A DNA stretch of 36,066 nt from Synergistales bacterium (GTDB lineage: Bacteria; Synergistota; Synergistia; Synergistales; Aminobacteriaceae), in contig BNVH01000035.1 in NCBI GenBank assembly GCA_025997955.1, forward strand, positions 1 to 36,066, read 5' to 3'. Position 1 is the first letter of the stretch. Each line of letters opens with the position of its first letter. The notes beneath the pieces are model-generated. The model was given only the letters and a program-made list of their open reading frames with translations. It was not told the DNA's origin and ran no database searches. This document shows, piece by piece, positions 14,748 to 22,171 of this stretch. The translations under genes were made by a program, and so were the position numbers.

Positions 14748-14794
14748 ATAAAATTTTATGGGTTTTTGAATAATTTTGTTGGTTTTTGAATAAA
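14735..14794 (+). repeat. Three direct copies of a 21-23 bp unit at the trmD stop
   Basis: The string GGTTTTTGAATAA occurs three times, at about 14738, 14761 and 14780. The first copy supplies the last codons and stop of trmD. The others fill the gap up to the rplS ribosome binding site. Each copy carries the stop-containing frame, so recent tandem duplication of the end of trmD is the simplest origin. Confidence 0.75.
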
Positions 14795-14812
14795 AAAGGA
14801 GGAGCTTTTACA

Positions 14813-15160
14813 GTGAATATTCTGGATCTCGTCGAAAAAAAGTATACGCAAAGCGGTCTTCCTGAGTTTCGTCCGGGGGACACTCTCAGGGTTCATGTGA
14901 AAATCAAGGAGGGCGCCCGCGAGCGCGTCCAGGTCTTTGAGGGCGTGGTCATAGGCAGACAGCACGGCGGTCTCAACGAGACCTTCACGGTTCGCAAAAT
15001 CTCAAGCGGCGTCGGCGTGGAGCGTATTTTCCCTCTTCATTGCCCGTCCATAGACAAGATAGAGATTAAGCGTCAGGGCAAAGTGCGCCGCGCGAAGCTC
15101 TACTATCTGCGAAAACTCAGCGGAAAGGCCGCCCGTATCCAAGAACGCAGAGAGTTCTAA
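14813..15160 (+). CDS. rplS: 50S ribosomal protein L19
   Basis: A 115-residue large-subunit protein at the 30S-50S interface. The family sequence is clear: FRPGDTLRVHVKIKEG, RVQVFEGVVIGRQHGG, ETFTVRKISSGVGVERIFPLHCPSIDKIE and the basic tail KVRRAKLYYLRKLSGKAARI. The start chosen is the GTG at 14813, with AGGAGGAG about nine bases upstream. An earlier in-frame ATG at 14786 would add nine residues across the ribosome binding site and is rejected. Confidence 0.96.
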   Translation: MNILDLVEKKYTQSGLPEFRPGDTLRVHVKIKEGARERVQVFEGVVIGRQHGGLNETFTVRKISSGVGVERIFPLHCPSIDKIEIKRQGKVRRAKLYYLRKLSGKAARIQERREF

Positions 15161-15168
15161 ATCGACCT

Positions 15169-15642
15169 TTGGACTATTTCGGTTTTGTAGGGTGGTTCGC
15201 CTGCGTAGCGTGGATTTTGGCTGACACCGGAAAACGGTACGCCATGCCGCGCTTTGATTCTCTTTGCGACATCTTAGACGAGCTATCAATGGGCGGCTTT
15301 GGGGCAGGGCGCTGGGGATGGCTTTTATCCCGGTTGATTCAAATTATTTTGTCCGTGTTTTTGGCCTACGTTCTGACCATATGGCCGGTCTGGGGTTTAT
15401 TGCGTTGCATATCCTACACTCGCTCTCTTGATACAGGCTGGGCGCTTTATTTTATCACCGGGTTTATCATATGCGAGTACCCCTTGGGCAGCATGGCCAA
15501 AGCGACCAAATATCGCGGGTTTTTCATGTCGGTGTTCCACTTCGCCATATCTATGGGCGCGTTCGTTGTCTTCTCCATGAACCCCTTGGCCATGAAAAAC
15601 GCCTATCCCTGGCTTGTGCGGCTTATGGGTATAGATTTGTAG
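15169..15642 (+). CDS. Small multi-spanning membrane protein, unknown
   Basis: An integral membrane protein of 132-157 residues with about three or four hydrophobic segments. Clear ones are LIQIILSVFLAYVLTIWPVW, WALYFITGFIICEYPLG and VFHFAISMGAFVVFSM. I do not recognise a family. It follows rplS by 8 bp and precedes the operon terminator, so it is the last gene of the transcript. The first in-frame start is a TTG at 15169 without a Shine-Dalgarno sequence; the first ATG is at 15244 with only a weak one. The start is therefore uncertain. Confidence 0.7.
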   Translation: MDYFGFVGWFACVAWILADTGKRYAMPRFDSLCDILDELSMGGFGAGRWGWLLSRLIQIILSVFLAYVLTIWPVWGLLRCISYTRSLDTGWALYFITGFIICEYPLGSMAKATKYRGFFMSVFHFAISMGAFVVFSMNPLAMKNAYPWLVRLMGIDL

Positions 15643-15675
15643 ATGGCGCGAGCCTTTCGCGCCATCTACTGTTTT
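15639..15675. terminator. Terminator of the translation operon, shared with the PBECR4 gene
   Basis: A perfect 13-bp stem (GTAGATGGCGCGA / TCGCGCCATCTAC) with a 5-base loop is followed by TGTTTT on the plus strand. The stop codon of the plus-strand membrane protein and the stop codon of the minus-strand gene (15666-15668) both lie in the hairpin arms. It can serve both directions. Confidence 0.85.
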
Positions 15676-16286
15676 AGATCTACCTTTTCATCTACTATTT
15701 TCCTCAAAATCGGAGAGTCTATAGATGTATTTTTTGCGATGTATGATAGTTGAGTATATTTTTCTTTATTGTATGGTTTTACAAAAATGGCAAGCACTCT
15801 TTGGCGATTATTCGTTATATTTCGTACATCTTCTTTCAATGCCGTATTGGGCACATATGTTCCGTGCGCGTATATAAAACCTAAAGCAGATGTGATGGTT
15901 CCCGCAATTTTGTCCGCAACTAAAACTAATCCTGAATTATTATATTCGCCAATCATTCGCGCCGTTTGATGTATGTTCATAAGGTTTGGGAGTACACTTA
16001 ATTTTTTTTCGGTTGTGCCATCAGGAGCGAAATTTATATGGTTTGGACTGATTCTGCTTTCTAAAATAAATTGCAGAAAAGATGACTTATCCAGACCTAC
16101 TGATTTATCAGGTTTTAATGCAACACCGGTGAGATGTAAAAAATTTTGTGGTAAAAAAGATGACTCAAAATATACGGATTTATTATTATTATCGGAAATA
16201 AATAAAATGTTTTTGTAAGAAAGGTTGTTTTGATACAGAAGAGCACATCTATGAACAATCCCTATGGCGTCTTCTTTTGTTATCAT
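15666..16286 (-). CDS. PBECR4-domain protein (putative phage-type Barnase/EndoU/colicin/RelE-like nuclease)
   Basis: A 206-residue cytoplasmic protein. The segments FLHLTGVALKPDKS, FAPDGTTEKKLSVLPNLMNIHQTARMIGEYNNS, AGTITSALGFI and YVPNTALKEDVRNIT match the pattern of PBECR4-type proteins. That group is predicted from comparative genomics to be RNase-like and linked to phage and mobile DNA; activity is unproven. The frame stays open upstream of 16286 through repetitive DNA, but a GAAGGGTG before the ATG at 16286 and the loss of protein-like character upstream favour this start. The gene is markedly more AT-rich than its neighbours, which suggests horizontal transfer. Confidence 0.72.
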   Translation of the reverse strand: MITKEDAIGIVHRCALLYQNNLSYKNILFISDNNNKSVYFESSFLPQNFLHLTGVALKPDKSVGLDKSSFLQFILESRISPNHINFAPDGTTEKKLSVLPNLMNIHQTARMIGEYNNSGLVLVADKIAGTITSALGFIYAHGTYVPNTALKEDVRNITNNRQRVLAIFVKPYNKEKYTQLSYIAKNTSIDSPILRKIVDEKVDLKQ

Positions 16287-16313
16287 TTTAGAACACCCTT
16301 CACATATAAATAT

Positions 16314-16357
16314 TCTATGGAGGAGTAACAGCCCCGCAGGTCTGCGATACCCCTCCA
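16314..16357 (-). repeat. Long hairpin in the PBECR4 leader
   Basis: TATGGAGG and CCTCCATA form a perfect 8-bp outer stem. GTA/TAC and CGCAG/CTGCG pairs lie inside it. It sits 28 bp before the PBECR4 start in the 5' leader. It may be an RNA structure controlling translation or a small mobile palindrome; no T-tract follows. Confidence 0.5.
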
Positions 16358-16370
16358 TAATGGCTGATTT

Positions 16371-16482
16371 TTCCGTTGTCCGCCAACACGCCGACACGAT
16401 TGCAGTCCGGCAACAGTTTCGAGTTTTTCCGTTGCTCGCCAACACGCCGACACGATTGCAGTCCGGCAACAGTTTCGGATTC
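16371..16482 (-). repeat. Two tandem copies of a 56-bp repeat in the PBECR4 leader
   Basis: A 56-bp unit starting TTCCGTTG and ending CAACAGTTTCG on the plus strand occurs twice in direct tandem (16371-16426 and 16427-16482) with only a few differences. On the transcribed minus strand each unit can fold with CTGTTG pairing to CAACGG. The repeats lie between a consensus promoter and the PBECR4 gene, within a leader of about 220 nt. This and the hairpin account for the gene-free stretch 16287-16630. Confidence 0.75.
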
Positions 16483-16511
16483 TTAAAGGTGTCAGCCCAC
16501 CTATTAGCTAA

Positions 16512-16540
16512 ATTATATAAAGCCGGTGAGGAGTTGTCAA
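16512..16540 (-). promoter_or_regulatory. Full-consensus sigma70 promoter for the PBECR4 leader
   Basis: On the minus strand TTGACA and TATAAT are separated by exactly 17 bp, a perfect match to the sigma70 consensus. Such strength is unusual in this window. Transcription would start near 16505 and run through the tandem repeats and hairpin into the PBECR4 gene. Confidence 0.75.
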
Positions 16541-16630
16541 GCAATAAGGACAAACGCTCCAAATCCTATACCCAGCGCGGCGCGGCCGAGGGCGGTCGCC
16601 CGATTTACCTTAGCCAAGCGGATAAGCAAG

Positions 16631-17806
16631 TTAATCTATGACATACGATCTCAGCGGCGGAAAGCCGTTGAAGAAGATGGAGCAATAAGTCTGAGTGTAA
16701 GCGCCGGCGGTCAGGAAATACAGCCTGTCGCCCTCCTCCATGTTGGAGGGGAGTCTGTACGGGATTTTTTCGTACAGGACGTCGAAGCTGTCGCACGTGG
16801 GGCCGGCTATGACGTAGTCGTTCGCCTCCCCCTCGCGCTCAGAGTAGATAGGGTATCGGATACATTCGTCAAGCGTCTCTATAAGCCCTCCAAACTTGCC
16901 CGCGTCCACGTAAACCCAAGGAATGCCGCTCTCTAACTCCTTGCTTGAAAGCATGACTATCTCGGTGACCAAAATCCCGGCGTCGCCGCTCATGTAGCGC
17001 CCCGGCTCTATGATAATGTGGGGAAACTGCTCGCCGAAGAACTCGCGTATAAAATCCGTTATCTCAGCCGCGTAAACGTATGTGTCCTTTATGGCGTGCA
17101 TATAGTGCGCCGGGAAGCCCCCGCCCATGTTCAGCAGGTCAAGCGTTATCCCGCGAGCTTTGGCGGCGTCGAAAATCTCGCGGCACGTCTTGAGCGCCGA
17201 GCGCCACTGGGTTATATCCATTTGCTGAGAACCCACGTGAAACGATACGCCTCTGGGGTTCAAGCCAAGCTCCTTTGCCAGCAAGATGTTCTCGAATATG
17301 ACGTCGGGCTGAGCGCCAAATTTACGCGACAACGGCCAGTCCGCCCCTAAGCCGTCCGCTAAAATCCTAAAAAATATGTCGCTGCCCGGGGCGTTTTCCG
17401 CGAGCTTTCGCACGTCGCTCTCGGAGTCGGAGACGAAAAGCCTCACGCCCTTCTCGTAGAAGTATCGAATATCCCGCGCTTTCTTGATGGTATTGCCGTA
17501 GCTCAGGCGGTTTGGGGACACTCCGAGCCCAAGTATCAAATCAAGTTCGTATATGGACGCCACATCGAAGTAGCTGCCGCGGTCCCGGAGCAGCTTCAGT
17601 ATTTCTTCCGTCGGGTTTGCCTTGACGGCGTAGTAGACATCCGCGTATGGCATAGACTTTTTCAGTTCATCATACTTGTTCGCCACGACGCTCAGAGATG
17701 TAACCAAAAACGGCGTTTCCTTATCTTGAGCAAATTTTTTAAAGGCGGCAAAGCGTTCTTTCGTCATGTAGTTCTCCATGTCAAAAGAATAATCAAATGC
17801 GCTCAC
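16631..17806 (-). CDS. PLP-dependent ornithine/lysine-type decarboxylase (fold III)
   Basis: A 391-residue alanine-racemase-fold decarboxylase of the eukaryotic-like ornithine decarboxylase group, which makes putrescine or cadaverine. The PLP lysine is Lys62 in YAVKANP. Other signature segments are FDVAS, FHVGSQQ, NMGGGFPAHY (PLP phosphate loop), IEPGRYMS, and the catalytic GPTCDSFDVL with its Cys and Asp, then GAYTQTY and FNGFPPL. The substrate preference between ornithine and lysine cannot be read with confidence. The GTG at 17806 follows GGGGGTATGTCTGG; an ATG ten codons later is the alternative. Confidence 0.9.
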   Translation of the reverse strand: MSAFDYSFDMENYMTKERFAAFKKFAQDKETPFLVTSLSVVANKYDELKKSMPYADVYYAVKANPTEEILKLLRDRGSYFDVASIYELDLILGLGVSPNRLSYGNTIKKARDIRYFYEKGVRLFVSDSESDVRKLAENAPGSDIFFRILADGLGADWPLSRKFGAQPDVIFENILLAKELGLNPRGVSFHVGSQQMDITQWRSALKTCREIFDAAKARGITLDLLNMGGGFPAHYMHAIKDTYVYAAEITDFIREFFGEQFPHIIIEPGRYMSGDAGILVTEIVMLSSKELESGIPWVYVDAGKFGGLIETLDECIRYPIYSEREGEANDYVIAGPTCDSFDVLYEKIPYRLPSNMEEGDRLYFLTAGAYTQTYCSIFFNGFPPLRSYVID

Positions 17807-17838
17807 CCAGACATACCCCCTATAGATTTTAAGAAAAT

Positions 17839-17863
17839 AGAGACGCTTTAGAGCGTCTCTTTT
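17839..17863 (-). terminator. Terminator of the CDC48-like gene
   Basis: A 9-bp perfect stem AGAGACGCT / AGCGTCTCT with a 4-base loop is flanked by ATTTTCTT on the minus strand and TTTTAAT on the plus strand. It lies between the end of the AAA ATPase gene and the start of the decarboxylase gene, both minus-strand, so it should separate the two. Confidence 0.65.
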
Positions 17864-17949
17864 AATGATAAAACGCGTATAGTTTAGTCCGTTTTCGCGA
17901 AATGTCGATACCTAAAATGGCCTTTTCGCTCAAATCTTAATTGTCTTAA

Positions 17950-20079
17950 TTATCTTGTCATTATCTCTTTTTGCTTCATCTCGGCTATGGCCTTGTCAAA
18001 ATGGGCGCGCTCGACCGAAAAACCCGCGGCCGGATTCGAGAAACGCGCCTTGAGAGCCGTCATCGTCGCTTTGCGGCACACAAAAGATATATCGGCGCCG
18101 CTGTGCCCGTCCATGCGCAGCGCAAGCTCTTTTATATCGACGTCACCGAGGGGCTTTTTGCGAAGCTCAATATTGAATATCGCCTCGCGCGCGCGCGCGT
18201 CCGGCAGGGGAGTCTCTAAGATCATCTCAAAACGCCCCGCGGCCAAAAGCGAGGAGTCCACTAAGTCGAGCCTGTTGGTGGTCGCCAGCACGACTACGCC
18301 GCGCAGCTCCTCTATGCCGCTCATCTCGGACAAAAACTGCCCGATGACCCTATCAGTGAAAGACGAGCTGACGCCGCTGTCACGCCCGCGCGTGGGCGTA
18401 AGCGACTCTATCTCGTCAAAGTATAAAATAGACGGGGCGGCCTGCTTGGCGGTTCTGAAGACCTCGCGTATCGCGCGCTCCGACTCGCCGACGTATTTTG
18501 ACATGAGCGACGGCCCCTTCACCGATATGAAATTCACCCCGCTCTCGCGCGCCAATGCCTTGACTAAAAGCGTCTTGCCCGTGCCGCTTTGCCCGTGCAG
18601 CATTATGCCGCGCGGAGGCTGAACGGCGTAAGTCTCAAAAACCTCCGGGTACTTCAGAGGCCACTGAACGGCGTTCATTAGCTCTTCTTTTATATCGTCA
18701 AGCCCGCCTATGTCGTCCCAGGCGACGTTCGGCACCTCGACAAAAACCTCTCTTATGGCGGACGGGTCTATCTCCATCAGCGCGGACATGAAGTGCGACA
18801 TCCTCACAGTGAGAGAGGCCACTTTTTCGTACGGAATCTCCTGGGTTTGCAAATTGACAAAGGGCAAAATATCGCGCACGCAGGCCATGGCCGCCTCCTT
18901 GGCCAGCGCCTCAAGATCGGCGCCCACAAAGCCGTGCGATATGTCGGCTACCCGCTCAAGGTCAACCGCGTCCTCGTCGCTGCCCTTAGCCAAAGGCATT
19001 CCGCGCGTGTGTATCCGCAAAATCTCAAGCCTCCCCTTGCGGTCGGGTATAGGGACGGATATTTCGCGGTCAAAGCGCCCGGGGCGGCGCAGAGCCGGGT
19101 CGAGGGAGTTTGGGATGTTGGTGGCGCCTATGACTACGATCTGGCCTCTCGACTCGAGGCCGTCCATAAGGGCCAAGAGCTGCGCTACAACGCGGCGCTC
19201 CACTTGCTTCTCGCCGCCCATATCTTCGCGCTTGGGGGCTATGGCGTCTATCTCGTCGATAAAAATTATGGAGGGCGAGCGGCTTTGGGCCTCCTCGAAG
19301 ATATTGCGGAGCCTTTCCTCGCTCTCGCCGTAAAACTTGCCGATTATCTCAGGGCCTGAAATATGGGTAAACCAGGCGTCCGTCTCGTTTGCCACGGCGC
19401 GCGCTATTACGGTCTTGCCCGTGCCGGGGGGGCCGTAGAGCAGTACGCCCTTAGGCGGCTGTATACCCAGACGCTCGAAGACCTGCGGGAAGCGCAGAGG
19501 CAGCTCTATCATCTCCCTGATGCGGCGAATTTGAGAGCCTAATCCTCCTATATCCTCGTACGATATTTTTCTGGGCTGAGCTATGTCCGTGTTTTTTAGT
19601 ATATTCACATATGTATCGACGCCGACGATAACCGCGCCTACTGGTGTTGTCTCGGTCACGCGGAAGTCACAGACGCGCGTGCCGAAAAGGTTCAGCCGCA
19701 CTCTGTCCCCGGAGACCATAGGCAAGCCCTCCAAGAGCGACAATATGTAAGGCGCGTCGCGCTCCTTGTCCGACAGCGCGACGCCTGAAAGCGGCTGTAC
19801 AGTCACGCTGCCCGCGAAATGATGCTCAGCTCGCCTCACTCCAACCATTTCGTCCAAAAGCACGGCGGCGTTTTCGCGGATAAGGCCGTCAATATGGATT
19901 GAAGCGCTGCCTTCGTCGTCCGAGTCGCGCGCACGCACGCGGGCCACTGTGGTCTTCTTGCCCTCTATTTCTATTATCTCTCCCTCGGAGAGACCTAAAG
20001 CCGCCATGTCGGATAAGCTCATCCGGGCGATGCTACCACGCGCGTCGCGCGAATCGGCTTCTTTCACCTTGAAAATCAT
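17950..20079 (-). CDS. CDC48/VAT-like tandem AAA+ ATPase
   Basis: A 709-residue cytoplasmic unfoldase-type ATPase with the archaeal VAT/CDC48 layout. Residues 1 to about 165 are a CDC48-type N domain. D1 has Walker A GPPGTGKT (216-223), Walker B IIFIDEID (271-278) and arginine fingers in LRRPGRFDRE. D2 has Walker A GQSGTGKT (496-503) and Walker B ILYFDEIE near 551-558. Family members form hexamers that thread proteins through the central pore. D2 departs from consensus: GQSGTGKT where GPPGCGKT is usual, and AAGRFE where RPGRFD is usual, so the first arginine of that motif is missing. Clear CDC48 homologues are uncommon in bacteria outside a few phyla. The gene stands alone between terminators. 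Confidence 0.92.
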   Translation of the reverse strand: MIFKVKEADSRDARGSIARMSLSDMAALGLSEGEIIEIEGKKTTVARVRARDSDDEGSASIHIDGLIRENAAVLLDEMVGVRRAEHHFAGSVTVQPLSGVALSDKERDAPYILSLLEGLPMVSGDRVRLNLFGTRVCDFRVTETTPVGAVIVGVDTYVNILKNTDIAQPRKISYEDIGGLGSQIRRIREMIELPLRFPQVFERLGIQPPKGVLLYGPPGTGKTVIARAVANETDAWFTHISGPEIIGKFYGESEERLRNIFEEAQSRSPSIIFIDEIDAIAPKREDMGGEKQVERRVVAQLLALMDGLESRGQIVVIGATNIPNSLDPALRRPGRFDREISVPIPDRKGRLEILRIHTRGMPLAKGSDEDAVDLERVADISHGFVGADLEALAKEAAMACVRDILPFVNLQTQEIPYEKVASLTVRMSHFMSALMEIDPSAIREVFVEVPNVAWDDIGGLDDIKEELMNAVQWPLKYPEVFETYAVQPPRGIMLHGQSGTGKTLLVKALARESGVNFISVKGPSLMSKYVGESERAIREVFRTAKQAAPSILYFDEIESLTPTRGRDSGVSSSFTDRVIGQFLSEMSGIEELRGVVVLATTNRLDLVDSSLLAAGRFEMILETPLPDARAREAIFNIELRKKPLGDVDIKELALRMDGHSGADISFVCRKATMTALKARFSNPAAGFSVERAHFDKAIAEMKQKEIMTR

Positions 20080-20165
20080 AAAATCTCAAACCTCCCTACG
20101 TCTTTCAAAACCGTTGGCAATTTATTTTATAATAACAGTTAAGCGCGAATTTGAAGAGAGTGTTC

Positions 20166-20174
20166 TGTTATGAT
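20166..20174 (+). promoter_or_regulatory. Extended -10 promoter of nuclease gene 1
   Basis: TGTTATGAT lies 37 bp before the start codon. The same element occurs at the same distance before the second and third copies (TGCTATACT and TGTTATACT), all within a conserved TTCTG-TATRNTAT context. The conservation in position supports a real promoter. Confidence 0.45.
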
Positions 20175-20210
20175 ATTTTAGGTAATTATTTTCAAAAGGA
20201 GGCGTTTTCA

Positions 20211-21818
20211 ATGAATAAACTTCAAAAGCTGCCGATAGGCATTCAGACTTTTGAAACCATAAGAAATGAAAACTATCTTTATGTCGATAAAACTAAATAT
20301 CTTATCGACCTCATAGACAGAGGCGCGGCTTATTTCCTATCTCGCCCCAGGCGCTTCGGAAAGTCCTTGACCATATCGACGTTCGACGCGTTGTTTTCGG
20401 GTAAAAAGGAATTATTCAAGGGCCTGGCCGCCGAGGAGTTCTTTGAGCGGAGCGAATATAAGACTCACCCCGTCATAAGGCTCGACATGAGTCTGACTGT
20501 GACACGTGACGGGCGAGATGTGTTTTACGAGTCTATATTTAATATGATGGATTACACCGCAAACAGATACGGACTTTCATTGAAAGGCAAACATCCGGCC
20601 ACGGTATTTTCAGCGCTCATCGACGAGCTTTACAGAAAATACGGTTCGGTAGTTGTATTGGTGGACGAATACGACAAGCCTATGCTTGATTGTTTGCATA
20701 GCCCCGACAAAGTAGAGGAAATGCGGAACGTTTTGCATGACATCTACATTGAAATCAAGGGCAAGGGCCAAGAGATACGTTTTGCCTTCCTGACGGGCAT
20801 AAGCAAGTTCTCGAAAGTCGGCGTATTTTCAGCTCTGAACAACCTCAAGGACATATCAATGCAGAAAAAATACGCGACAATGTTGGGTTATACTGAAGAA
20901 GAGCTTTTACTGAATTTCGACGAACATATTATCGCGGCCGCTGATGAAATCGGCACGACGAAAGAAGACCTCATTTCTCAAATAAGATACTATTACGACG
21001 GGTTTTCTTTTGATGGAGAATCTCGGCTCTACAACCCGTTCTCTACGCTTCTTTTTCTTGATTCGCCAAAGTTTCTCAACTACTGGTTCGAGTCTGGCAC
21101 GTCTTCTTTTATAGCCCGCTATATGAAGGACAAAAAACTTACCGTAGAACAATTCAGAGGCTACGGAGTATCGCGCGACTTCGCGTCCACTCCCGGCGAA
21201 ATAGAGACGGCGACAACCGCGAGCTTTCTCTATCAATCTGGGTATTTGAGCCTCAGACCCGGCGTCTTGGACGATTTCTCTCTTGACTACCCAAACCATG
21301 AGGTTTTGACGGCAATGTCGTCTCTTTTGATTGGAAATATCTTTGGCGATAACGAGGACTTAAACAACGCCAGAAACCGCCTCAGAGAGTCTCTTGTAAG
21401 CGACAACGCGCCCGGAGTCCAGGGCGAGTTCAATAAACTTCTCGACAAAATCCCCTATGACGACTACACAAAAGCCGCTCAAAGCTGCGCTGGATACAAC
21501 GGCGACGCGAGAGAGTGGATCTACCGCTCTACTTTGCTTTCCTATATCTACGGCATGGGGCTTGACGTAGAGGCCGAGCGTCATAATAAAAAAGGCCGCG
21601 CCGATATGGTCGTGAAGTTCAGAAGTCATATCTGGGTGATGGAACTCAAGATGAGCAAGCACTACAAAAACGCAACCGAGTGTGCTGCCGCCGCCCTTAC
21701 TCAGATAAAAGAAAAGGGCTACGCGGATAGTTTTGACGAGGCTATGCTTATGGGAATAGCTATCGACGACGGCGAGCGGCAGATAACGGTGATAGACTTC
21801 GAGAAGAAAACGGCGTGA
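20211..21818 (+). CDS. AAA-ATPase-like / PD-(D/E)XK nuclease family protein, copy 1
   Basis: A 535-residue protein of the widespread AAA-ATPase_like (pfam09820) plus PDDEXK_9 (pfam08011) type. Near the N-terminus is LPIGIQTFETIR, then YVDKTKYLIDLI and the P-loop-like SRPRRFGKSLT (residues 44-54). Walker B is VVLVDEYDKP (148-157), followed by the conserved TGISKFSKVGVFSALNNLKDIS. The C-terminal domain has the nuclease core Asp465 (GRADMVV), Glu478 and Lys480 (VMELKMSKH). The function of the family is unknown; it often occurs as many paralogues per genome. AAAAGGAGGCG precedes the ATG. It is the first of three tandem copies, each followed by a repeat-bearing leader and a Synerg-CTERM gene. The copies are mosaics of shared and divergent blocks. 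Confidence 0.9.
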   Translation: MNKLQKLPIGIQTFETIRNENYLYVDKTKYLIDLIDRGAAYFLSRPRRFGKSLTISTFDALFSGKKELFKGLAAEEFFERSEYKTHPVIRLDMSLTVTRDGRDVFYESIFNMMDYTANRYGLSLKGKHPATVFSALIDELYRKYGSVVVLVDEYDKPMLDCLHSPDKVEEMRNVLHDIYIEIKGKGQEIRFAFLTGISKFSKVGVFSALNNLKDISMQKKYATMLGYTEEELLLNFDEHIIAAADEIGTTKEDLISQIRYYYDGFSFDGESRLYNPFSTLLFLDSPKFLNYWFESGTSSFIARYMKDKKLTVEQFRGYGVSRDFASTPGEIETATTASFLYQSGYLSLRPGVLDDFSLDYPNHEVLTAMSSLLIGNIFGDNEDLNNARNRLRESLVSDNAPGVQGEFNKLLDKIPYDDYTKAAQSCAGYNGDAREWIYRSTLLSYIYGMGLDVEAERHNKKGRADMVVKFRSHIWVMELKMSKHYKNATECAAAALTQIKEKGYADSFDEAMLMGIAIDDGERQITVIDFEKKTA

Positions 21819-21887
21819 TATATACAAAAACACGTTTTAGTGTATAATGATTGAAACAAAATTAAGTGTTTTAGCGGGTGACATTAA

Positions 21888-21974
21888 ATGACAAACTTTA
21901 ATACAATGACAAGCGACAAGCGACAAGCGACAAGCGACAAGCGACAAGCGACAAGCGACAAGCTAGTGGCCTAA
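21888..21974 (+). CDS. Leader ORF 1 with heptamer array (short form)
   Basis: The ATG at 21888 has GCGGGTGA six bases upstream, a good ribosome site conserved in all three modules. The frame reads MTNFNTM, then repeats of TSDKRQA produced by the 7-bp tandem array, and ends at TAA (21972-21974) after LVA, 28 residues in all. With eight heptamers the frame differs from modules 2 and 3. One unit more or two fewer would put it into the longer frame through GLIFF and YSLLTASF. Whether the peptide matters or only its translation does is unknown. Expression is unproven. Confidence 0.35.
   Translation: MTNFNTMTSDKRQATSDKRQATSDKLVA
21908..21963 (+). repeat. Heptanucleotide tandem array, 8 x GACAAGC
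   Basis: Eight perfect, uninterrupted copies of the 7-bp unit GACAAGC (56 bp). Seven is not a multiple of three, so gain or loss of a unit changes the reading frame of the leader ORF that contains it. Perfect short arrays of this kind mutate by slipped-strand mispairing. Confidence 0.98.
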
Positions 21975-21982
21975 TTTTTTTT

Positions 21983-22007
21983 CCGTCGGGATATTCTCTC
22001 CTGACGG
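21983..22007 (+). terminator. Upstream hairpin of leader module 1
   Basis: CCGTCGGG and CCTGACGG form an 8-bp stem (one G-T pair) with a 9-base loop, followed by CAAGTTTTTAG. The run of five T is weakish, so this may be a pause or antitermination element rather than an efficient terminator. It is kept in module 3 (GGT for GGG) and partly in module 2. Confidence 0.4.
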
Positions 22008-22034
22008 CAAGTTTTTAGTTGTGCGCATATGGCG

Positions 22035-22077
22035 GCGTGAAGGGTTTTAACAGACCCTTCACGCTGTTTTTTGTTTT
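22035..22077 (+). terminator. Intrinsic terminator of leader module 1, before the Synerg-CTERM gene
   Basis: A perfect 10-bp stem GCGTGAAGGG / CCCTTCACGC with a 10-base loop is followed by TGTTTTTTGTTTT. It lies 95 bp upstream of the surface-protein start and downstream of the leader ORF. No strong promoter is evident after it, so expression of the surface gene probably needs read-through. Confidence 0.8.
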
Positions 22078-22171
22078 AGGGGAGGTGGATAATCCACGGG
22101 AATTAAAAAACATGTCTCAGTAGTCCGCGAGTTTTGTTTTGGTTTTTAATTTTGAGAGGAGTGATTTATTT

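Noticed and set aside
16287..16562. 92-residue N-terminal extension of the PBECR4 protein
   Set aside because: The segment is made of the 56-bp tandem repeats and a hairpin, extends past the apparent transcript start, and a ribosome binding site precedes the ATG at 16286.
16264..16641. Plus-strand frame ending ...LSQADKQVNL across the PBECR4 leader
   Set aside because: It crosses the leader repeats and promoter of the opposite strand, has no ribosome site and shows no protein-like composition.
18710..19359. Long plus-strand frames opposite the CDC48-like gene
   Set aside because: They are antisense shadows; the minus-strand AAA ATPase motifs account for the sequence fully.
20114..20133. TTGGCA and TATAAT as a promoter for nuclease gene 1
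   Set aside because: The two hexamers are only 8 bp apart. The extended -10 at 20166-20174 is better placed and is conserved at the other two copies.
22109..22123. Tiny ORF starting ATG TCT CAG just before surface gene 1, and its longer in-frame version in modules 2 and 3
   Set aside because: In module 1 it stops after three codons. In modules 2 and 3 it would add an N-terminal extension that buries the signal peptide, and the strong ribosome site lies before the MRKL start.
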